A program made the position numbers and the translations under genes. The notes under the pieces were generated by a model that had not been told where the DNA came from, searched no databases, and worked only from the letters and a program-made list of their open reading frames with translations. From Rhynchopus sp. YZ270_cl-10 (lineage: Eukaryota; Euglenozoa; Diplonemea; Diplonemida; Diplonemidae), in NCBI GenBank assembly GCA_964035575.1, contig OZ037848.1, forward strand, positions 1,302,001-1,366,000: a DNA stretch of 64,000 bases, read 5' to 3'. Position 1 is the stretch's first letter. Each line of letters starts with the position of its first letter. Positions 10,660 through 20,008 of this stretch are shown in pieces.

Positions 10660-10941
10660 GCTGCGGTCAACGAAAAAAGACATAGTAGTAGAGTAGTAAA
10701 GACAGATCAGTTGGTATAATGTTATGTTTAGTTTTTGCACACACGAAGTGTGATTGGAAACTAAACATATTTAAAACCAACGATAGATCTGTCTTTACGC
10801 TTTTTCCTTTTGAATCCTCCCCCTCATCCATTATCATGTGCGTCATAGGCAAAGAGCCTAAATGGCTGCGGTCAACGAAAAAAGACATAGTAGTAGAGTA
10901 GTAAAGACAGATCAGTTGGTATAATGTTATGTTTAGTTTTT
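10660..10941 (+). repeat. B1-A2-B2 terminal repeat cluster of the retroelement
   Basis: B1 is 10660-10736, A2 is 10737-10864 and B2 is 10865-10941. B starts GCTGCGGTCAACGAAAAAAG and ends GTTATGTTTAGTTTTT. The cluster marks the 3' end of the element. Confidence 0.85.
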
Positions 10942-12549
10942 CTTCTATTTCATTTTGGCTTTTATTACTAAAGGTGTCTATGCACGGCGTATTTTCACTG
11001 TATAACTTTTTTTGAGATGAGTACCAATCGAGAAGCCTTTCAACCAATTTTTTTCTTCTTGTGGAGGGTACTTTGTAGCACCCTATTTACCTTCTTTTTC
11101 GAAATAAAAGAATGTATCTGAAATAATTTCTTGTGTTTGCACTCTTGCAGCTTCCATTTTGTTTTGACTACGTCGCCCTCACAGTGCAAGGCACCCTAGA
11201 CAGTGTTTTATAAAGGACAGACGTTTGCTCTTTCGGATTAATTCATTTCCACCAGAACACCTGTGATGTTCATTGATTTGTTTTTGCTTAAACTTTTCGC
11301 TTGGTTGGGGGGTGTCCACCCAACGCCAATCAGGTACCCTTTACTTTGAAAACTACACTGTCACGAGAGGGCTTTGTGTTTCAAGTAATTTTTTTTTGTT
11401 GTTGTTGCAACACCAGGTGGCTGCAGTGTGTATGATGGCGGCACCCCCCCCTGAGCGAAGACGGCGGATGAATCAATTCATGTCAACGATTGTAATGCAT
11501 GCTCCATTTTGCGTGCTGAGGTGTGTGTGTGTGTGTGTGTTTGATAACGGGTTTAGAGTGGGTAACGCCTGAACGGAGTATGGCCCACTTGTCACTTCTA
11601 CCAGCCATATTGAGGGAGAGGCTACGGCTTATTGATACGGTTTAGGTGACTCCTTACGAATAAAATAAAATAAAAAGGGGGAGGGTCCTTCGCGGACGAT
11701 TGGAGCGGGGGGTATACAAAATCAATTTCTCCAACCGTCATTCAACATCAGGATTTGATCTTCACCCTGTGGGGTTTTCATCTTCGCGGGCACCTGCCCT
11801 GTGATACATGGCGGTATGACGCACTTACCATGAAACACCAACTAGTGGTGTAGCTGCGGCGCCTGTGACCATTTTGAACAGTCTCTGCGGAAAAAAGGTA
11901 CTATGGCTAAATAAAAGTTGAATGTCTTTCCAGGCAGCACACCTCACCCGAGGATGTGGCAAGCTCCCTCAGTGCAATGAGCTTGGCCTGACTTTGGGCA
12001 GTTGTACAGTCGGCACACTTCACCACCCAGGGTGTGGCAATGGGGCCTGCGAGGTGCAATGCAGGTTGCCCACTGGACTGACCGTCACAAAACAAAAGGG
12101 GAAAAAAGGGGGGTGACGTTTAACCGGCTGTGTGTGTGTGTGTTTGATAAATAGAGGGTAATTCTTGCGCAGGATATAGCCCCCAATGTGCGTGGGCATC
12201 AACCACGTCAGCGGTTTTTGCTTTTTTTTCTCTTTGTTGCAAAATTAGAATTTTGATGGCAAATACCCGAGAAATAAATTTTTTTTTTTTTTTTGGCGAT
12301 CTTTCTGAGATCGGTGCCTGCGTCCAAGAGAGTCGTGTTAAAGATGCGCTTTAAAAAAAAGCGACTTTCATTTTTTCAACTTCTCTTTTTTTTTCTTGAG
12401 GTGCGCAACAATTTATCGAACCTTCTATTGCTTTTACGGTGACTTAAGTAGTTGAGAGATTTTTTTTTTTCGCACCTCTGCTCTCTGTTTTATTATATAT
12501 TTTTTACGCACACTACTTTGTGAGCAGAAAAAGTGTCACGTCGTTCTCT

Positions 12550-12660
12550 CCAACGGTGTTAGCCCCAACAGGTGAGAGACAGTGTGTATAGAAGCGTCAA
12601 AGCATCAAGCCACTAGAAGGGGGGGAGTGAGGTGTTGAGGGAACGGCAAGTGGACGCTTT
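12550..12660 (+). repeat. About 112-bp dispersed repeat, copy 2
   Basis: It matches 4947-5058 in order and spacing of shared words (CAACGGTG, CCAACAGG, GAAGCGTCAA, GAAGGGGGGG, GAGGGAACGGCAAGTG), with substitutions and a short extra segment before GAGGGAACGG. Confidence 0.6.
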
Positions 12661-13219
12661 CTTTCGTTTCACTAATCACGTTGATGTGTTAGACCGGCAC
12701 ATCATATTCTCTTTCTTTCGTCAATTTTTTTGCTCAAATAAGTTTACCCCCAAATAACTTTTTTTCCCCGCCGCGATTTAAAGTTATTTGGGAGCCACCT
12801 TTTATAAGACAAGATTTTCATTTTTTTTTCTCACCTCAAAACCAAGAAACACAAATAAAAAAAATCAACAAAGTACTGCTCATGAAGGTGTGCAGCTGTT
12901 TTGTTCTTTTGTGTTTCTTATTTATTTATTTTTTTCTCAGTTTTTCTTTTTTGCTTTACACAATGTTTTTGGACAACCCAAACCCTGATTTGTATGAAGG
13001 TGTACAGATTTAAGACACGACTCTCTCTTTTTTTTTTTTTTTTTTTTTTGCTCAAAGTATTTTGTTTTTTGTTTTGTTTCAGAATGCCTACCTCAAAGAG
13101 GGTTAGGTTATTCTTGCACAAACTTTTGTTTTGTTTTTTTTTGTTTTGTTTTAAAAGAAAAAGTGGCAAATGGGTGAAGGGGGTGAAGGAAATAACCCCC
13201 CCAAAGAAAACCCTTTGGT

Positions 13220-13326
13220 TACCGTATCGGTAACATATACTCCGTAAAAAAAAGGTCAAACTTTCGCTAAAGAATTTGGAAAAAGATCAAACATTGTTAC
13301 GGTCAGTATATGTTACCGGTACGGTA
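13220..13326. mobile_element. 107-bp MITE-like inverted-repeat element
   Basis: The left end TACCGTATCGGTAACATATA pairs with the right end TATATGTTACCGGTACGGTA. The inverted repeats are about 28 bp with few mismatches, and there are no coding features. Confidence 0.7.
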
Positions 13327-13903
13327 AATACCCTGCGCCCACTGGTTGTTCGAGAGATGTTCGCGTTTTTTAACTTCCCTTTTTCTTTTCGCTTCGCGTC
13401 GTTCAACACTTTTGACTATAAATGTCACCCCTCCCACCTAGCCTTCTTCCAATACACCCTTTTTCTTCGCATCCTAACCTATATCGATGATGGTTCCCAT
13501 TTTTTGAGCAAATGAAAAAAAAAAAAAAAAAAAAAAAAATCCCCCCTTTGCTTGGATACGGAGTGCAGTTTTGTTTTAAATCAAAAGAAATTTATTTCTT
13601 TTATGTGTGTTTCCCCTACCCAAAAAAAAAAAAAGGCTTTAGTAGAAGGTACCAAATGTTCACACGAACATCGGTTTCATAACTTTCACCCTCCATATAA
13701 AGGGGAATTACTGAAGATGTCTACCCTTTTGAATACTACTGTATAATTCTTAAGACTGAAACAGGGTAAAAGTTCGAAACCAATCTACTGAAAGTTTCAA
13801 TTTATGCAAGGAAACAGTTTATTTTTCCCCTTTCACATTTTTACAACAAGAAATATTAAAAAAAAAGATGGGTTGTTGTTGTTTTTTATACACTTCCCTA
13901 ATG

Positions 13904-14520
13904 CAGGGTCCTAGCTTGGTTTTGAAAAAAAATGCCAAATCTGGGTCAGAATTTTTTTTTTGGGTCAGCAGAGGTTTTGGGCCTTGGGGGGCTTGTCTTG
14001 GCTTTTTTGGGTTTTCCGAGCTCTACCCTCACTGTGGTGGGGTCATTTCAGAAAAATGGACAAGTTCTTGACTGATACAAATTTTGGTCACTACGACTAG
14101 TGAGTTGCTCACAACGTTAAATGGAACTCTACTATAACCATAAAAATCACTCCCCGTTCATAGATCACCCAACACAAAATATATAAAATGGCGCCGCAGG
14201 CGAAAAAAATTAGGGTACGGTGTAAAAATGTAGCTTTTTACACCACAGAGTCACTCTACGAACCCTTTTTTGCGGAGCAAAAAAGGAAAAATGGCGCCGC
14301 AGGCAAAAAAAATTGGGCCCAGCCCTGGACGGTGCCGGATTTTTTTGTCGATATTTTTTTCTTACCCCAGAAAAGGTGGTGGGCCCCCCAAAGAGGGAAA
14401 AAATCAGAATTTCCCAATTTCCAAATTAATTAATTCCCTTTTTTTTTTTTTTTTTTCGTGGGTCGCGACCCAGGCACTTGGGTCAGCTTGACCCACTGAC
14501 CCAGGCAAGCTAGGACTCTG
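13904..14520. mobile_element. Non-autonomous hAT-like DNA transposon, 617 bp
   Basis: The termini are CAGGGTCCTAGCTTG and CAAGCTAGGACTCTG, inverted repeats with the CAGRG ends typical of hAT elements. CCTAATG flanks both sides (13897-13903 and 14521-14527), close to the 8-bp duplication expected of hAT. The interior has a direct repeat of AAATGGCGCCGCAGGC (near 14187 and 14289), two perfect small hairpins (14219-14244, 14263-14287) and a 23-bp orphan end of the TTGGGTGATCTATGA MITE at 14150-14172. It also shares a GTGGTGGGGTCA word with the elements at 18592-18999 and 55017-56039. No transposase. Confidence 0.75.
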
Positions 14521-15956
14521 CCTAATGCTTTCAAATTTTATTTGAAAGTATATGAATTTGTTTCTTTTTTACTTTTAAAAATCCCCCTTTTTTTTTTGCT
14601 AGGGAAAACGGCTGTTGTTAGTTTTCTATTGAGAAGGTACTAATGTAAGCACTCAACGGTACCTCCCCCTCTCTTCGGAAAAGACGATTGTCAGTGACCC
14701 TGTCAGTTTTATTTTTATTTTCTTTCAGTGCGTACGTCCCAGAGGTGTTTGCACTATCAACTTCATTTTTCTTTTTCTTATTTTGTTTTTTCGGTTTTTG
14801 TGCGCATCATTTCACATTTTTTAAAAAAAAAAGGTAAAACATCATGAGGCTTAGGTTCATATTACCAAACTTTCTTCTTCTTTTTTTCGTTTTGATGTAT
14901 AAAGCACACCAAAGATCTTCTTTAAAACTCTCCCCTTTTACATAAAAGAGGAGATACCTGGAATATTTCAAAAAAAAAAAATTTTTTTTTTTGTTTTTGC
15001 TTCTTTGTTATCTACCCATCTTCAGTGATACGGGGGGGTTGCTATCTCCCCCGTTGGTGGGTTTTGGGGCTAATGATAAAGCTGTGTTGTTTTTCTACCG
15101 TCTTTAGAACGGACCTGAAACGAGAGGTTTTACCGACTTCCTTTCAACGTTCTGACAGATGTGTGTGCACAGCGCTGTGCGTATTAAGGGTAATTTTTTT
15201 TACATTGTTCTGCCAGGCCTTTTTTAAAAAATCTCAAATGTTCTAAGGACGAAGACGATTGGGAATATGTTTGCAAAACGCCAACAAAAAAAGCCATTTC
15301 GACCTTCCTCCAGTGAAGGGGGGTACTTGACCCATCTTGTCAACACACTAGATGCGTTTTTATCATTATTGTGTACGAAGAGCGGTACATTCCCCCTTTC
15401 AAGCGTGTCAGTGCCTGCGTCAGAGGCGTTATGCGCAGCTTAGCTTGATTTAGGTGACCAAGCGGAGGAGGCTTCGGTTCATCTTTTAAGTTTTTCTTTT
15501 TTTTTCCTTTTTTTTTCCTCTTCTTTTAGTCTGAGGGGGTGGGTGACTTTTGTTGAAGAAAAGCTCACTGATGGTGCCCTCCCCCGTTTTAGACTCAATC
15601 CTCACCCCATTCCACCCTATTTTTTTGTTCTGTGTGTTTTTTTCTTTTTCTTTTTTCTGCCGAGGGGGTGATGCGTGTACGTACCTTCGTTTCCCTTTAT
15701 TTTATTATTATTTTTCAAAAAAAATTGACAACGTGTGGTCAATATCCACGTTTTTTTTTCTTCTTTTTCTTTTTTTTTTTTTTTTCTTCAAAATATTTTG
15801 TTCTTTTGAGATGGTATCTGTCTCCTGCTGAGACCCACCCACCTTATTCCCTTCTCTCCCTTCCTTTTTCCCACAGAATAATTGCAAGAAAAAAAAAGCT
15901 GTCCTCTCCTCTTCCCCCCTTTACACTCACATCGCGTTCTTCATTTAGTTTTATTT
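14521..15956. other. Non-coding stretch with dispersed repeats
   Basis: No supported gene. Copies of the GTGCCTGCGTC motif (near 14728 and 15409) and the CACGAGAGGC-type motif (near 14839 and 15451) are present in the same order. The remainder is T-rich. Confidence 0.55.
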
Positions 15957-16160
15957 TTTCACACACACAGACACACTTTGGGGCCATATTCTACGCAAGA
16001 ATTGCCCCCTATTAGTGGCCAAACACACACACAGACACCTTCCATGGGTTATATTCCGACTGCCTAGGGATAACCTCCACCTCTTCTCAAACACACCTTT
16101 TAGGCCATATTCTGAGCAAGAATTGCCCCCTATTCGTTATCAAACATACACATACACACC
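15957..16160 (+). repeat. Three tandem copies of a (CA)n-linked repeat
   Basis: Each copy has GCCATATTCTRMGCAAGAAT, then TGCCCCCTATTMGT, AAACA and a CA-rich tract. Reverse-complement copies lie at 12125-12190 and, more diverged, at 11520-11590. The tandem set ends about 75 bp before the start codon at 16237 and may form part of that gene's upstream region. Confidence 0.65.
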
Positions 16161-16236
16161 ACCTACGCCACAGAGAGGGGGGGCCCTTCCTCCGTCCTCC
16201 TTCCCCTTCCCTCCTCCGCACCACATCATATCCACA

Positions 16237-17862
16237 ATGTCTCTCTTACCTGCACCGACCGGCGCGACGGAGGAGTTGGTGAAGTGGAGCAACCTGGGTT
16301 CTGGCGACGGGGAGGCAACGACACAGACCGCCACCGGGGAGTTGCTGAAGTGGAGCAATCTGGGTTCTTCTGAAGAGACGGAGCACAGCAATACCCACAG
16401 CGAAGACCCACCCAAAGCCAACACCAAGGAAACACACAACCAAAACACTATTTGCGAAGACAATGTCACCAAAACCGAGCAGCTCCACGCCGTCGCCGAA
16501 ATGGCGCACGCTGCGACCGAACTGCAGGACATCCTCAACAGCACCGAGGCTATGGTAAACGACTCACGCACCTTAGACACCTTCAAGGACAACATTGTTG
16601 AGCTCAACCACCAACACGCCTTGACCCGCGTCACCAGCGTCATTGGGTTGCAACCAGACACAGCCCCAGCCTCTTCGTACCTGCCATGGAACCGTACCCT
16701 CTCCGACCACGTTACTGTCAATGGAAACCTCAAATCAGATGAAGAAGAGCTTCTCTCGATGGTAGGTGGCCCGCAGGCTGATGTGAGCGAAGGAAGCGAC
16801 AGCGAGGAGGACGAGCAGGCAGCGTTGATGCATATGGACTCCGTGCACGACCCCTTTGCCGCCATCGCACCGCTCCCACCGACGCGCCCGCAAAGCGCAA
16901 ACCCACGCGGCAGAACCTCACGCAGCGGCTCCCGCAACGCATCCTTCCAGCAGACCACTGCCAGGGTGGTGGGATCGCTCACACCAGAGATGGCGGGGAA
17001 TATGCGGCGAGGGAGTAGTGGTGCGGTGTTGTCGCGCCCCGGGTCGAGGGGGTCTGTCACCTTCGCAACGGAGATGCCGGCAGCGCAGGCTCTGGTGGTG
17101 CAGGATGAGGCTCAAGGTGGTCAAGGGGGGCAGGTCATCCAGGGGGCGGCGGGTCGGAGGGAAGATTCGTTCTGCTCGAAAGGATCGTTCGTGTCGTCGA
17201 ATGGATCGTTTGCGCGTAGTGGGAGGCGGCATTCCACGCCTTCGGTAGGGCGTGCGTCCTTCCGCCAGCGTGACTCCTCGCAGACGCAAGTGACAGGAAA
17301 GGTCGATTACACCGCGCTCCTCACCGAACAACAAGAAAACCTCCACGAAAGGAAGTCCTCGATGAAAGACTATAATAGTATGTGTGGATGGGGTTGGGGA
17401 TGGGGGTAGAGGGAGAGCCACGGAGAAGGGAAGTCCCATAGAAGAGGTGTCCAAAGCCCATTTTTTGTGCAATTTTTCGGTGAAGAAATCCACAAAGGTG
17501 GGCATACCTCTGGCCGTAAATTGCCCTTACCTCAGTTTCGGACATAACTAGATCGTCATGTGCGACTACGTCACTGATTCTCAATGTGCCGTAAGGTCTT
17601 GATGTGACTATGCAAAATTTTCTGTTGTTTTCAACACTTTCCCACCACCACCACAGCAATGTTGACGAACTTTGAGCAGTACCAGCAGCGCATGTTGGAA
17701 ATGCTGGACAAGCAGCTTGTATTCATGGGGGAGAACTCCCTGGCAGCAGCAGCAGCAGCAGGCCCGCCCACGGTATGCTCAGATGCGAAGACACCCACAC
17801 CCCGCACACCCACAAACCCATAGACTGAAGTGCCAGCAGCAGGGGGGTTCTACGCACTCTAG
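16237..17862 (+). CDS. Low-complexity Ser-rich protein of unknown function, 3 exons, 431 aa
   Basis: Exons are 16237-17377, 17657-17772 and 17824-17862. Introns start GTATG and end CCACAG and CATAG, and reading phase is kept across both. I do not recognise the family. The motif KWSNLGS occurs twice near the N-terminus (residues about 12 and 35), each after a Glu-Leu-(Val/Leu) pair. The middle is acidic, and residues of about 215-370 are rich in Ser, Arg and Gly with many RxxS sites, suggesting a phosphorylated, largely disordered protein. Exon 2 adds a short amphipathic Gln/Met/Leu stretch and six Ala. The start is the ATG at 16237 (CCACAATG); upstream in-frame codons lie in the CA-rich repeat and are unlikely to be coding. 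The role is unknown. Confidence 0.75.
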
Positions 17863-18591
17863 ACAATCTAGGCTCGCGCCACAAGCCCCTCGCGTCGTAC
17901 GATTGTTTGTCTTCTTCAGCATTTGTCAAGTAGGGAGGCAGGAAGTGAAAGACATTGCCCAAGGCAGTTGCACCACAGTAGAAAATCAAAAAAAAATATA
18001 GTGGAGCACACACTAGGGTGGCTACACTAATACAACCAAGTTTTCAAAAAAAAAATGAATTGTGGGGTGATGCTTCCCTCTTCTTGTCCCTCCCCCTCCA
18101 TCCCCTCCCCCTCCATCCCCTCCCCCGTCCTCACGAAGAAAAACAAAAGAAAATCTCTAGGTGTGCCGACTCCCCTTCCGGGGCATCGAGGCCCTGGGTT
18201 ATTCCCCACTCCCCTCGTTCTTGTTGTGATTTCCCTCCTTTTTTTTTCTGCTCAAAAAAAAAAAAAAAAAGGATGGTTGTGCAAGTTGTGCACTTCCAGG
18301 TTAGGTCGTTGCTTCCTTCTCTGACCACGCACCAGGGGAACAGACAATAGAAATTTTGCGCAATGCACAAAAAAATAAAAAGTGCTGTCTTTTTCTGTTT
18401 ATTTTTTTTCTCTATTTTCTCTCCTGATTTTTCTATTTTATCTCTCCACTGGTGTAGATGCATAGGGTGCAAGAAGTGCGACTCACCCCATCAACCACAC
18501 CATCACCACGTATTAAGTCATTTCTTTTTGATTCGAACTCTGTTTTAACGATGTGTTACGGCGGTCCTATTAAAGTCCATATTTTTCTCCT
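17863..18591. other. 3' flank of the unknown gene
   Basis: No gene seen. It holds a near-perfect copy of the AGTGGAGCAC repeat at 18000-18050, about 140 bp after the stop, and a CCCCTCCCCCTCCAT tandem near 18085-18125. Confidence 0.55.
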
Positions 18592-18999
18592 AAGGGCACG
18601 GTAATTTTTTTTCTTGGTAAGCGTCAGACCACTTCTCAAAAAAAAGTACGCACGCACGCAAAAAAAAAATTATGCAGTAAAAAAAATTATGAGTGGTGAA
18701 AAAAATTATAGAGGAAAATTACAGTGGGGGAAATACAGGCCAAAAATATTTTCCCACCAATTTTTGCCCACAAAAAATCGGGAGGAATTTTTTTTGATTT
18801 CGGCTCTCGGGAGTATGTGTGTGCTGTGATGGGGTCAATTTGCGCTGAAAAATGTACATTTTTTACCTAAAATACATAGTTGAGTTATTGAGGGCCCCCC
18901 TTTATAAATTTTTTTTCTACATAATTTTTTTCCCTGGAATCTCAAAAAAAAAAGTACGCACGCAGACGCTTACCAAAAAGAAAAATTACCGTGCCCTAA
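18592..18999. mobile_element. 408-bp TIR element
   Basis: The left end AGGGCACGGTAATTTT...CTTGGTAAGCGTC is mirrored at the right by GACGCTTACC...AAAATTACCGTGCCCT. A second inverted pair just inside is CTCAAAAAAAAGTACGCACG and its complement-type word at about 18941-18963. The interior repeats AAAAAAATTATG and contains TGATGGGGTCAATTTGCGCTG, related to a word in the elements at 13904-14520 and 55017-56039. Non-coding. The superfamily was not assigned. Confidence 0.7.
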
Positions 19000-19245
19000 C
19001 AATATTTTCAAAGAATGCAATGTGAGAAGGCACATTCATCTTTTTTAAATTTTTTTCTTTTCTTTCAGCAGTGCCTGCTGGTCCCGCCGATGAACGGTGA
19101 GGCGTTTGCACTTTCCAACTTCTCTTTCTTCTTGCACATTCATTTTTCAAATTTTTCTTTTATTTTGTTCTTGGTATTGGGCTGACCTGTCAGTTGTCTG
19201 GAATGTGCGACAAACAAAAAGCCTTTCCAAAAGGGGGTTATTGTT

Positions 19246-19483
19246 AATGGTGGCAGTATTGTGATGGGTGCCCATTGGAATGCGCAAAATACATCAAAAT
19301 ACATCACAATGTTGGGTGATCTATGAACGGGGAGAGATTTTTTTCACTAGCTCTCAGTAAGCTCTCACAGCCTGTTACGTGTCTCACGGAGACGATCATA
19401 GATCACCCAAATGTGTATTGTGATGTATTTTGATGTATTTTGCGCATTTTGCAATGGGTGCCCATCACAATACTGCCACCATT
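19246..19483. mobile_element. Palindromic MULE-like MITE with 10-bp target duplication, split by a second MITE
   Basis: Ends AATGGTGGCAGTATTGTGAT and its complement flank two arms of about 66-70 bp. GGTTATTGTT is present on both sides (19236-19245 and 19484-19493). A target duplication of 9-10 bp with long inverted repeats is the usual signature of Mutator-like elements. The centre is interrupted by the element at 19312-19410. Without that insert and one copy of ATG, the two arms meet as a hairpin with a four-base loop (GTGT). Confidence 0.85.
19312..19410. mobile_element. 99-bp MITE nested in the palindromic element
   Basis: It has perfect 15-bp inverted repeats TTGGGTGATCTATGA and TCATAGATCACCCAA, flanked by ATG on both sides (19309-19311 and 19411-19413). 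A second close copy at 63081-63178 is flanked by TGT, a degenerate copy is at 61874-61990, and one orphan end is at 14150-14172. A 3-bp duplication suggests the PIF/Harbinger or CACTA type, but the TIR does not decide this. Confidence 0.85.
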
Positions 19484-20008
19484 GGTTATTGTTCTGTTTC
19501 GTCTACGGTCTTCAGGGTAAACACAAACTCGGCAAGAAAAAAAAGCGTTCTGGTTTTCCCGGCGGGTTTCGAATGAAATCGTCGATGTATTTACCATAAC
19601 GCGTTCTTCTTGCGGCATTTTGTTTAGCCAGAACCCACTCTCTGTTGGTGGGCGATTTTTTTTGACGCTTCGGAGCCTCACCTTCAAGTGTCCTTTACTC
19701 TTCTCTTGTTCTCTTTCTCTTCTTTCCCATTAGGCACGCTTTTTTTCAAAACTGCCGCCCCACGACTCCCCACATCCTTCAAAGCAAAACATACATTTAC
19801 CAAAACAAAGAGCCTATCCCACACCTCACCGTTTTCCCCCATCTGGAACCTACATTGCAGTGAAGGCTACACAACATAGGATAAAACCACAAATATTTCT
19901 TTCTTTTCAAACACGGCTCCCATGGTTAAAACCCCCCTCCTCCTCCTCCTCCTCCCTCCCTCCTCCCCCCCACCTCACCCCCACCCCCACCTCAGGTTCG
20001 AACATCTA

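Larger units (their letters stand above)
6892..10941 (+). mobile_element. DIRS-order (Ngaro/VIPER-like) retroelement with split direct repeats
   Basis: The ends have the split-direct-repeat arrangement A1 - body - B1 A2 B2. A is 128 bp (6892-7019 and 10737-10864) and B is 77 bp (10660-10736 and 10865-10941). The two A copies look identical, as do the two B copies, which suggests a recent insertion. This end structure is known from tyrosine-recombinase retrotransposons of the Ngaro, VIPER and PAT types. The body has one long frame with reverse transcriptase and RNase H, then a tandem-repeat region and a further GC-richer non-coding stretch (about 10000-10659). The ends look whole, but I see no recombinase frame. 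It is therefore probably a non-autonomous or incomplete copy. Confidence 0.75.
10942..13903. other. Non-coding stretch with dispersed repeats
   Basis: No supported gene. It contains (TG)n-TTTGATAA repeat copies near 11520-11590 and 12125-12190, the second copy of the 112-bp repeat at 12550-12660, and a MITE at 13220-13326. It also has many homopolymer runs, including A runs near 13515-13538. Open frames are short and low in complexity. Confidence 0.6.

Noticed and set aside
19922-20008. ATG at 19922 as start of the TPR protein
   Set aside because: The added residues come from a C-rich tract ending CCACCTCAG that looks like a 5' intron acceptor. TPR similarity starts well after 20009. It remains possible.
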